A stretch of DNA of 18,754 nt from Ruminococcus sp. (GTDB lineage: Bacteria > Bacillota > Clostridia > Oscillospirales > Ruminococcaceae): NCBI GenBank assembly GCA_014799765.1, contig JAAVHK010000038.1:15839-34592 (forward strand), read 5' to 3'. How positions within the stretch are numbered: the first letter of the stretch is position 1; each line of letters begins with the position of its first letter. The notes under the pieces were generated by a model, which saw nothing but the letters and a program-made list of their open reading frames with translations, did no database searches and was not told the origin of the DNA. Positions 6,740-12,918 of this stretch are shown here, piece by piece. Both the position numbers and the translations under genes were made by a program.

Positions 6740-7399
6740 TTATTTTTTTACTTCCTCTACATAATAGTGACGTACTTTTTTCTTTTCGTGGACTTCCGGA
6801 GCAGGTTCGGGAACTGGTTCAGGTTCAGGGGGTATGAAATCGCTTTCCGGAATTTCCTTTACAGGTCTGCACGGATTTCCGACGGCTACAACACCGGACG
6901 GAATATCTTTTGTCACGACGCTACCGCCACCGATTACGACGTTATCACCGATTGTCACACCAGGCATTACACAGACGTTTCCGCCAAACCATACGTTACT
7001 GCCAACTTTTATCGGTTTTGCGTATTCGAGACCGGCATTTCTTGTAGGATAGTCGAGAGGGTGACCAGCCGTATAGAATCCACAGTTAGGACCTATGAAT
7101 ATGTTATCACCGAAAATTACTTCTGCACAGTCTATTATTACGAGGTTGTGATTTGAGTAGAAATTATCACCAAGCATTATATTATATCCGTAATCGCAGA
7201 AAAAATCCGGTTCAATCCACGTATTTTCGCCCTTGAATGCTATAATACGGCTTAACAGTCTTTCTTTTTTCTGAAAGTCGTTGTAAGTTGCGGAATTATA
7301 TTCGATACACAGTTTCTTGACGTTTATTCTTTCGGCGACAAGTTCCTTGTCATTGCCGTTATAGAGTTCACCGGCTTGTTGTTTTTCCTTTTCGGTCAT
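6740..7399 (-). CDS. Hexapeptide-repeat (maltose/galactoside-type) O-acetyltransferase
   Basis: An acetyl-CoA-dependent acetyltransferase of the Maa/LacA/NodL type, 219 residues. The N-terminal helical cap (about 1-55, including AGELYNGNDKELVAER) is followed by a left-handed beta-helix of hexapeptide repeats (about 70-185; IMLGDN, VIFGDNIFIGPN, VTIGDNVVIGGG). The probable catalytic histidine is in TAGHPLD. The family usually acetylates sugars or sugar units. The protein is about 25-30 residues longer than usual because of a C-terminal tail rich in Pro and Glu followed by a basic end (HEKKKVRHYYVEEVKK). It lies 12 bases after ddl and 11 before the LysR gene. GGAGA precedes the ATG. In this envelope-gene context a cell-wall sugar is a plausible acceptor, but that is inference. 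Confidence 0.93.
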   Translation of the reverse strand: MTEKEKQQAGELYNGNDKELVAERINVKKLCIEYNSATYNDFQKKERLLSRIIAFKGENTWIEPDFFCDYGYNIMLGDNFYSNHNLVIIDCAEVIFGDNIFIGPNCGFYTAGHPLDYPTRNAGLEYAKPIKVGSNVWFGGNVCVMPGVTIGDNVVIGGGSVVTKDIPSGVVAVGNPCRPVKEIPESDFIPPEPEPVPEPAPEVHEKKKVRHYYVEEVKK

Positions 7400-7411
7400 A
7401 TGGATTCTCCT

Positions 7412-8608
7412 TTATATTTTACTGCCTTTACTTCCTTTAGCTCCGAAACTACCGCCGGAAGCAAGGATATTTGTATCAAACGAATAGTTGATTTTTTCGC
7501 CCATTCTGTAGCGTTTCAGCGAAAGCTGTATTAATTTTTCGAGTAACTCCGGATATTTCAGCCCTTTAGGTTGCCACAGATAGAATGCAAGCGAACCAGG
7601 GATTGTATTTATTTCATTTATGTAGATTTTGTTATCATTCATATCTATCATGAAATCTATACGTGTAACGCCGTTACAGCCGAGATAACGGAAAGCCTCT
7701 ACAGCAGTTTTTCTTATAAATTCGTCCTGTTCCGGTGTGATGTCTGCCGGAATTTTTCTTGTAAGACTTGCCATACCTTTAGCACCGGTTTTTCCACCGC
7801 CACCGCCATATTTCTGATTGTAACTTAAAATATCGTCATTGCTTGCCTGTATGGGTTCTTCACATACCGACGCTTCAGCGGATTCGCTGTCACCGACGAC
7901 TGAACAGTTTATTTCCTTGAGGTTTACGACTGCCGGTTCTACAAGTATTCTGTCGGCAAAATCGAAGGCATTTTCCATAGATTTTATTAAACCGTCCCTG
8001 TCATTAGCTTTGGAGATACCTACGCTTGACCCTAAATTTATAGGCTTTACGATTACCGGATAGCCGAATTTCTTTTCAACTTTATCGACACATTCTTCTA
8101 TCCTGTCGATTTCAAAAGATGAGAATCTGCAACAATCGAGTACAGGGAATCCGGCATCTTTGAGTAAAATTTTCATAACGAATTTATCCATACCCACAGC
8201 CGATGCGAGAACGTCACAGCCCACGTATGGAATGTCAAGTGTTTGCAGATAGCCTTGTAAAGCACCGTCCTCAACGTTAGTACCGTGGACTATAGGGAAT
8301 GCTATGTCAATATCTGAGATGAGGTTTGAACCGAATTTTTTCATTTTCTGTCTGATTAACTGGACTTTTCCCTCACTTCTCACGAAAACACAGGCGGTAC
8401 ACTCTTTGAGTAATTCCGGAATGTTCTTGTATGAATTTATATCGAAAAGTTTTTCACCGGTCCAGAACTCGTTCTGTTTCGTCATATAGACCGGTATTAT
8501 ATTATATTTTTCCTTGTTGATACTTGTCATAGCCTGAACAGCAGATATGACTGATACTTCATGTTCTACGGATTTTCCGCCGAAAAGTACGGCAAGATTG
8601 ATTTTCAT
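7412..8608 (-). CDS. ddl: D-alanine--D-alanine ligase (Ddl family)
   Basis: An ATP-grasp ligase joining two D-alanines for peptidoglycan precursors in the cytoplasm. The N-terminal LFGGKSVEHEVS (E15) is the Ddl substrate motif; ATP-grasp lysines are around VIVKPINLGSSVGIS (about 185-199); metal ligands are at D318 (TRIDF), E332 and N334 (NEINTIPGS). It is 398 residues against about 350-370 usually. The excess comes from a glycine-rich loop GGGGGKTGAKG (268-278) and a 20-odd residue Gly/Ser/Lys tail ending GSKGSKI. A tyrosine (Y267, NQKY) occupies what looks like the position that favours D-Ala as second substrate, so D-Ala-D-Ala is more likely than D-Ala-D-Lac, but the alignment was done by eye. 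AAAAGGAG precedes the ATG. It starts 17 bases after the MurF-like gene, a natural partner. Confidence 0.92.
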   Translation of the reverse strand: MKINLAVLFGGKSVEHEVSVISAVQAMTSINKEKYNIIPVYMTKQNEFWTGEKLFDINSYKNIPELLKECTACVFVRSEGKVQLIRQKMKKFGSNLISDIDIAFPIVHGTNVEDGALQGYLQTLDIPYVGCDVLASAVGMDKFVMKILLKDAGFPVLDCCRFSSFEIDRIEECVDKVEKKFGYPVIVKPINLGSSVGISKANDRDGLIKSMENAFDFADRILVEPAVVNLKEINCSVVGDSESAEASVCEEPIQASNDDILSYNQKYGGGGGKTGAKGMASLTRKIPADITPEQDEFIRKTAVEAFRYLGCNGVTRIDFMIDMNDNKIYINEINTIPGSLAFYLWQPKGLKYPELLEKLIQLSLKRYRMGEKINYSFDTNILASGGSFGAKGSKGSKI

Positions 8609-8625
8609 AATAAAAAACTCCTTTT

Positions 8626-10230
8626 TTAATAATTGTCGGGTAAATCGTTTTCAAGAAGAACTATTTTTTTCTTGTCAGTCCTGTAAGCGTTCACTTTGGC
8701 GATAGCCTCGTTGAGACCGTCCGCCACATAGACGTTATCCATATTATAGCCGGTGGATTTTATACCGTTATATATGGGTAAAGTCTGATTTTTTCCTACA
8801 AGTACGATATAGTCACAGGCTTTTGAAGCCTCAACACCGAACTCAAAATTTAATTCTTCCTGTTTGGCACCTAATTCAACCATACCAGGTGTGACAAGTA
8901 TTCTGCAAGCGTCAAAAAGTCCGAGAACTTTCAAAGCACATCTGCAACCATTAGGGTTAGAGTTGTAGGCATCGTCGATAAATGTTACATTACCGCCCCT
9001 GTCGAGAAGCTGAAGTCTGTGCGGTACGGGAGATATTTTTCTTACAGGAAGTAATAATTTTTCAAGCGGTACGCCGATACCGTGACAATATGCGATAGCT
9101 CCTAATACGTTCTGTACGTTGTGTTCACCGAGTAACTTCATAGTAAACCGACAGTTTTCACCGGACGGAGTTGTTACAGTAAATTCCGTACCTCTGTCCG
9201 AAACGGAAATATCTGTAGCACGATAGTCATTATGTTTTTTAAGTCCGTAAAGAAATACATTTTTGTATTCTCCGGCTTTTTTCATGATTAAATCGTTATC
9301 GCCGTTAAGATATATTTTTCCGCCGACTGCCTGAACACTGTCAGCGAGTTCAAATTTAGTATTTAATATATTGTCAATTGAACCGAAAGTTTCAAGATGT
9401 TGTTCGCCGACAGATGTTATAATAGCGTCATGTGGGTGAGCGATTTCACATAATTCGCCGATTTCATGAACACGTCTCGCACCCATTTCGCATATGAAAT
9501 ACTCGTGAGTGGGCTTCAGGTGCTGACGTACCGTAATCGTAACGCCCATAGGCGTATTAAAACTTTCCGGAGTTTTCAGAGTATTATATTGTGAACTCAA
9601 TAACTCACTGAGGTAAAATTTCATACTGGTTTTACCGTAACTTCCTGTGATTCCTATTTTGTGGAGGTCAGGCATATCGGCGAGAATACGCTTAGCGTCA
9701 TTGATGTACCAATGTTGTATATACGTTTCAATGGGCTTGTTAATGAGGTTGGAAAGCGGAGCAAGTAACGGTGTCAAATATAATGCGGAGTTCACCATAA
9801 TAAACGGCAGAATATTAGTAAAAGGTTTCCAGCCGACAGGGATTTCCGGTTTAGTACTGCCGGAAATTGTCGCTATTGCGTACATGATTCCCACCAGTAT
9901 GAAAAATGTAGTCAACATTCTGTCAACTCGTGCGGTATATTTTAACGGTTTCTTGAATTTCTTCGACGGTTTATTCATTACCGCAAATAATATATTCATT
10001 ACCGCAAAGACTATCAGTACAGGTATATTATGACCGGTGGCAAGCATTATGAACTGTCCGGCGAAAAGTATAATCGGAAAGATATATCTTCTGAAATTCT
10101 TTCGCATCCACCATGAATGTTCAGGGGTTTTGTAGCCGTTGAGTTGTAGCATATGAAACTCACGCAGACCGAAAAATATAATCCCGATAAGCGTTACAAC
10201 GGCGTATATGCAGAAAAATAAAGTATACAT
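8626..10230 (-). CDS. MurF-like Mur ligase with N-terminal membrane domain
   Basis: 534 residues. About 1-165 hold five hydrophobic helices (near 2-22, 47-66, 68-85, 104-123, 138-160), then a link (NKPIETYIQHWYINDAKRIL) leads into a Mur ligase. The P-loop GSYGKT is at 196-201. Further Mur motifs are SFNTPMGV, ICEMGARR with HPHDAIITSVGEQHLE in the central domain, and FIDDAYNSNP and TPGMVELG in the C-terminal domain. The best match is UDP-MurNAc-tripeptide:D-Ala-D-Ala ligase (MurF), here tethered to the inner face of the membrane; the ddl gene directly downstream supports D-Ala-D-Ala as substrate. Classical MurF is soluble and about 450 residues. The start ATG overlaps the stop of the preceding membrane protein (TAATG), and its ribosome site AAGGAG lies inside that gene's last codons. 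It could be a second, special-purpose MurF alongside a housekeeping copy elsewhere. Confidence 0.9.
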   Translation of the reverse strand: MYTLFFCIYAVVTLIGIIFFGLREFHMLQLNGYKTPEHSWWMRKNFRRYIFPIILFAGQFIMLATGHNIPVLIVFAVMNILFAVMNKPSKKFKKPLKYTARVDRMLTTFFILVGIMYAIATISGSTKPEIPVGWKPFTNILPFIMVNSALYLTPLLAPLSNLINKPIETYIQHWYINDAKRILADMPDLHKIGITGSYGKTSMKFYLSELLSSQYNTLKTPESFNTPMGVTITVRQHLKPTHEYFICEMGARRVHEIGELCEIAHPHDAIITSVGEQHLETFGSIDNILNTKFELADSVQAVGGKIYLNGDNDLIMKKAGEYKNVFLYGLKKHNDYRATDISVSDRGTEFTVTTPSGENCRFTMKLLGEHNVQNVLGAIAYCHGIGVPLEKLLLPVRKISPVPHRLQLLDRGGNVTFIDDAYNSNPNGCRCALKVLGLFDACRILVTPGMVELGAKQEELNFEFGVEASKACDYIVLVGKNQTLPIYNGIKSTGYNMDNVYVADGLNEAIAKVNAYRTDKKKIVLLENDLPDNY

Positions 10231-10253
10231 TAAGTAATCTCCTTATATTTTTT
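10127..10253 (-). repeat. Direct repeat, copy 1 (5' end of the MurF-like gene)
   Basis: Nearly identical to 10621-10750. The first 110 bases differ at three positions by my count, then comes a three-base indel and 17 identical bases. It covers the ribosome site and the first 36 codons of the MurF-like ligase. Beyond codon 36 the similarity drops sharply. Confidence 0.9.
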
Positions 10254-10724
10254 AAAGGGTTTGTTAATCAGATTTGATAACGATACAAGTATGGGAGTAA
10301 ACCACACAATAGTATTCAGAATAAAATATGGCATATATATACCAAACGGAATATATTTTTCCGAACCTGCTTTACCTTCTTTTGCAAGCAGAAACGCCCA
10401 TATAAAACCTACTGCAACTATTATGAAAAAAGTAGTCATCATACGTTTAATATGTGTCGTATATTTGAGTGACTTTGAAGGCTTGTTAAACAGGGTAATT
10501 ATTAAATAGGCTATGCAGAATACCGGCAGAAAATAAGTCCATGCATCAAAAGCAAAGGGCAGACAGCCGGACAGTAACATAATTAAGGGAAAAATATATC
10601 TCTTAAAGTTATTTTTCGGAGTTTTGTAGCCGTTTAGTTGTAGCGTATGAAATTCACGCAGACCGAAAAATATAATCCCGATAAGCGTTACAACGGCGTA
10701 TATGCAGAAAAATAAAGTATACAT
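10230..10724 (-). CDS. Stand-alone copy of the MurF-like N-terminal membrane domain (short)
   Basis: A 164-residue integral membrane protein with about five hydrophobic helices. Residues 1-36 match the MurF-like ligase at 35 of 36 positions (M27 is T here), and the rest aligns throughout: RYIFP, FNKPSK with YTTHIKRMMTTFFI, TPILVSLSNLINKP. It stops at NKPFKKYKEIT, exactly where the ligase continues into its catalytic part, so it is the membrane anchor without an enzyme. It is not a frameshift relic: the frame is open, has its own AAGGAG site and ends in a TAATG overlap with the ligase gene. The last codons (YKEIT) contain the ribosome site of the ligase gene. A scaffold, partner or regulator of the ligase is possible; the function is unknown. 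Confidence 0.85.
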   Translation of the reverse strand: MYTLFFCIYAVVTLIGIIFFGLREFHTLQLNGYKTPKNNFKRYIFPLIMLLSGCLPFAFDAWTYFLPVFCIAYLIITLFNKPSKSLKYTTHIKRMMTTFFIIVAVGFIWAFLLAKEGKAGSEKYIPFGIYMPYFILNTIVWFTPILVSLSNLINKPFKKYKEIT

Positions 10725-10750
10725 TAAGTAGAAATCTCCTTATATTTTTT
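10621..10750 (-). repeat. Direct repeat, copy 2 (5' end of the short membrane protein gene)
   Basis: Partner of the repeat at 10127-10253, covering the ribosome site and the first 36 codons of the short stand-alone membrane protein. It carries GAA extra in the 3' end of the preceding gene, which explains its KEIST instead of KEIT terminus. Confidence 0.9.
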
Positions 10751-11305
10751 GATTGAATAAAAGGGTTTGTTAAGAATATCGGCAAGGCATACAAGCAAAG
10801 GGGTGATATAGAGTACGGAATTGACTATCATATACGGAATATAATTCTCAAACCAGTATGGGTACATATTCTGACCGCATTTGCAAGGTACTTCGTCATA
10901 ACTCCAGAAAACACTGATTCTGAATAATATAGCGGTCAGAATAAAGAATGTTATCATTATTTTACGTGTCCGGACGGTATTTTCAAGACGTTTCCGGAAA
11001 GGTCTGTTAATAAGTGCTATTATTATGTTGCCAATCTGAAATATAAAAATCATATTGTCAACATAGTAAATTGTTTTATCGTTTGTCGCAAGCATGATAA
11101 TCTGTACTATAAACAGTGCTGACGGAAATATATATCTTCTGAAGTTTTTCCCTATATTATGTGTATATTCAGAAATACTATAGTTGCCGTTCTGAAAAAT
11201 ATATAACTCCCTCTTTAAGTACGATACTATACACATAAACGTTATGAGGGCGTATATACAGAAAATAATCATACCTGCTATAAATTTCTGTTTTTCTATC
11301 GACAT
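10724..11305 (-). CDS. Stand-alone copy of the MurF-like N-terminal membrane domain (long)
   Basis: A 193-residue membrane protein with about five hydrophobic helices, homologous to the other two copies but more diverged. Shared landmarks are FCIYA near the start, KNFRRYIFP, IIMLAT, NRPFRKRLENTVRTRKIMITFFIL, PYMIVNSVLYITPLLVCLADILNKPF. Like its neighbour it ends at the domain boundary (NKPFYSIKKYKEIST), with no ligase. A unique insert with two cysteines (PCKCGQN) lies in the last loop, on the outer side if the topology matches, where it could bind metal or form a disulfide. The start ATG lies six bases after the stop of the hydrolase gene; the ribosome site GAGGAG is in the hydrolase's last codons. 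The stop overlaps the next start (TAATG). The function is unknown. Confidence 0.83.
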   Translation of the reverse strand: MSIEKQKFIAGMIIFCIYALITFMCIVSYLKRELYIFQNGNYSISEYTHNIGKNFRRYIFPSALFIVQIIMLATNDKTIYYVDNMIFIFQIGNIIIALINRPFRKRLENTVRTRKIMITFFILTAILFRISVFWSYDEVPCKCGQNMYPYWFENYIPYMIVNSVLYITPLLVCLADILNKPFYSIKKYKEIST

Positions 11306-11310
11306 TCTTT

Positions 11311-12084
11311 TTACTCCTCAATCTTCATGAACGAACACATAACACGGTTGAATGTGTACTGCTGTTCAAGGAAAGAATAGTGTCCGGCATTTTCGAGTTT
11401 GACAAGTCCGGAATCTTTTATTAATTTTTCCATTTTTTCGCCGTCGGAAAGAGGTGTAGCGGTATCGTTGACACCCCATACAAGCAACGTCGGGCATTTT
11501 ATGTTAGGTATTAACGGCTCTAAATCCTCGTTGACTACCTTAACAAGTACCTGTCGCATTAACGGCGATGCGGCGGCGTAATCTGCACTACCCATCTTCT
11601 TACGGAAGTTTTCAAGAGCGTCGGGGGCTATTTTCTGTACAAGTCCGGTTGAAAGTATCGCCTTGCCGAATTTGTAGTAATAAGTCCGGAAACTCTTTTT
11701 GTTCGATTTAGGGGGCATAATTCCGGCACTGTCGACGAGGATAACTTTACTTATCCGGAACGGTAAATTTTCACGGCTGTTTAGTTTAATAATCACACGT
11801 CCGCCGAAAGAATGTCCTAAAAACATGATTTCTTTATTGTCGTAATCCTTGAGGAAATCAATTACAAAGTCAACGTAATCGTCCACACACCACGCCGACA
11901 GCGGTTCCTGACTTTCACCGAAACCGGGCATATCCATAGCCACGACGGTATATTTCTTTGAAAGCAAGTCGATAAGGTTTGCGAATAATTTTATATTACT
12001 ACCCCAGCCGTGAAGAAGTACTATCAAATCGCCTGAACCTTTCTGTTCGTAATTTATTTTGATATTGTTTACTGTTTTGTACAT
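11311..12084 (-). CDS. Alpha/beta-hydrolase fold protein
   Basis: A 257-residue cytoplasmic hydrolase with a complete triad: S92 in GHSFGG, D207 in WGVNDTATP and H235 in NAGHYSF. The oxyanion motif HGWGSN (25-30) and DMPGFGES are also present. The lid region (about 125-180) is rich in basic and aromatic residues (SNKKSFRTYYYKFGK). No signal peptide. The family covers esterases, C-C hydrolases and lipases, and the substrate cannot be told. It is the first gene of the seven-gene run, with a perfect promoter upstream and GGAGAT before the ATG. Its final codons (ATT GAG GAG TAA) supply the ribosome site of the next gene, so translation is linked. Context suggests work on an envelope-related ester or amide, which is inference. 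Confidence 0.92.
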   Translation of the reverse strand: MYKTVNNIKINYEQKGSGDLIVLLHGWGSNIKLFANLIDLLSKKYTVVAMDMPGFGESQEPLSAWCVDDYVDFVIDFLKDYDNKEIMFLGHSFGGRVIIKLNSRENLPFRISKVILVDSAGIMPPKSNKKSFRTYYYKFGKAILSTGLVQKIAPDALENFRKKMGSADYAAASPLMRQVLVKVVNEDLEPLIPNIKCPTLLVWGVNDTATPLSDGEKMEKLIKDSGLVKLENAGHYSFLEQQYTFNRVMCSFMKIEE

Positions 12085-12139
12085 TGGTTATCTCCATATA
12101 GTTTATTTTAAGGCATTTATACTTTATACGCAGAAAAGC

Positions 12140-12157
12140 CTGTCAATATGCTGACAG
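12140..12157. promoter_or_regulatory. Palindrome at the transcription start of the envelope operon
   Basis: A perfect 6-bp inverted repeat, CTGTCA and TGACAG, with a 6-bp spacer lies directly downstream of the -10 box, over the expected start of transcription. It could be an operator or a short 5' hairpin in the RNA. No binding protein is identified. Confidence 0.45.
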
Positions 12158-12161
12158 ATTA

Positions 12162-12190
12162 ATTATATCATGCATGGAAATCAATGTCAA
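12162..12190 (-). promoter_or_regulatory. Sigma-A promoter of the seven-gene envelope operon
   Basis: The minus strand carries TTGACA (12185-12190), a 17-bp spacer ending in TGA, and TATAAT (12162-12167). This is a full consensus with extended -10. The predicted start is near 12155, about 70 bases before the hydrolase ATG. Gaps between the seven genes are overlaps or 5-17 bases, and I see no internal terminator. Confidence 0.9.
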
Positions 12191-12247
12191 TCAACAATGA
12201 TACAGAAAATATCCTGTTTTTGACGCTGAATATGTGGAAAATTTCCG

Positions 12248-12781
12248 TCAGAAACCTAATTCTTCGTAATCTTCCCTTGTAAAGCGGTGATACGTTATGT
12301 GTAAATGACCGTCAATTTCTTCCTCGACTGTAAGGCAGTATAAGTATTCGTCGGGTATACCGTCGACGAAATATACGAGATAATTGAACTCGTCATTATT
12401 TTTTTCTTCGATAATTACGTTACCGGAATATTTTCTGAATACGGAAAAAACTTCCTAAACGGAAACTCCATGATTCCGGACAGTATTTATAAATTCCGTA
12501 AGAAATTCATATCCGCCGAGATTATTTATATAAGATGTTCCGGTGGCTGAAACTGTCAGACAGTAACCGTCTTTTATTTCACGGAAAGTAATATCACCGA
12601 GGGTATCACGGATTGTTTCCGGAAATTTTCCGAGAGCGTTTTTTACGTTGTCAGTCCGGAGCAGGTTTTTCAGCGAATTTTCAGTATAATTCAGGCTGAT
12701 AGGTCTGTTATCGAATCCCAGTTTTATCTGTGCTTCCTTGATGTTGTCAGTGATATTTTTTTCAAATTTTTCAAAATTCAT
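12248..12781 (-). pseudogene. DUF3877-like gene interrupted by an in-frame TAG
   Basis: The frame opens with ATG at 12781 after GGAGGAAT and gives 108 residues (MNFEKFEKNITDNIKEAQIK...). It meets TAG at 12455-12457 right after RNHGVSV. The same frame then stays open for 68 codons to TGA at 12248-12250, encoding EVFSVFRKYSG... and NDEFNYLVYFVDGIPDEY... and ending HRFTREDYEELGF. Both halves resemble the start and end of DUF3877 proteins as I remember them, and the joined 177 codons match that family's usual length. No frameshift is needed; one base change (for example GAG or CAG to TAG) explains it. The family has no known function to my knowledge. The promoter and ribosome site look intact. 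It could be a recent nonsense mutation, a sequencing error, or a gene read through at TAG. Confidence 0.8.
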
Positions 12782-12810
12782 ATAAAAAATTCCTCCTTTT
12801 TACAGATTAT

Positions 12811-12839
12811 ATTATAGCACGGTTTCGGGGATTATTCAA
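12811..12839 (-). promoter_or_regulatory. Promoter of the DUF3877-like gene
   Basis: The minus strand carries TTGAAT (12834-12839), a 17-bp spacer ending in TGC, and TATAAT (12811-12816). It lies about 30 bases before the ATG, with AGGAGGAA in between. The rest of the 137-base gap holds only the terminator of the GH5 gene. Confidence 0.8.
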
Positions 12840-12870
12840 CCATGTAAATTAATTTTTTTATAATAAAAAG

Positions 12871-12895
12871 CTCCCTGCTTACGTGAAACAGGGAG
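12871..12895 (-). terminator. Terminator of the GH5-dockerin gene
   Basis: A perfect stem of CTCCCTG (12871-12877) and CAGGGAG (12889-12895) with an 11-nt loop. On the minus strand it is followed by CTTTTTATTAT. It lies 24 bases past the GH5 stop and ahead of the DUF3877-like promoter. Confidence 0.88.
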
Positions 12896-12918
12896 TTTTA
12901 TATTTTTAATTCAGTTTA

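Noticed and set aside
6719..7156. A 145-residue open frame on the plus strand opposite the acetyltransferase
   Set aside because: The opposite strand has clear family motifs, operon spacing and a ribosome site; the plus frame is aromatic-rich with no recognisable domain.
10127..10750. Direct repeats as mobile element or CRISPR repeats
   Set aside because: Only two copies, inside coding sequence, no transposase, no terminal inverted repeats and no regular spacers.
10230..11305. The two short membrane genes as frameshifted remnants of MurF-like ligases
   Set aside because: Each ends cleanly at the domain border and runs straight into the next start; no ligase-coding sequence lies between them, and ribosome sites are intact.
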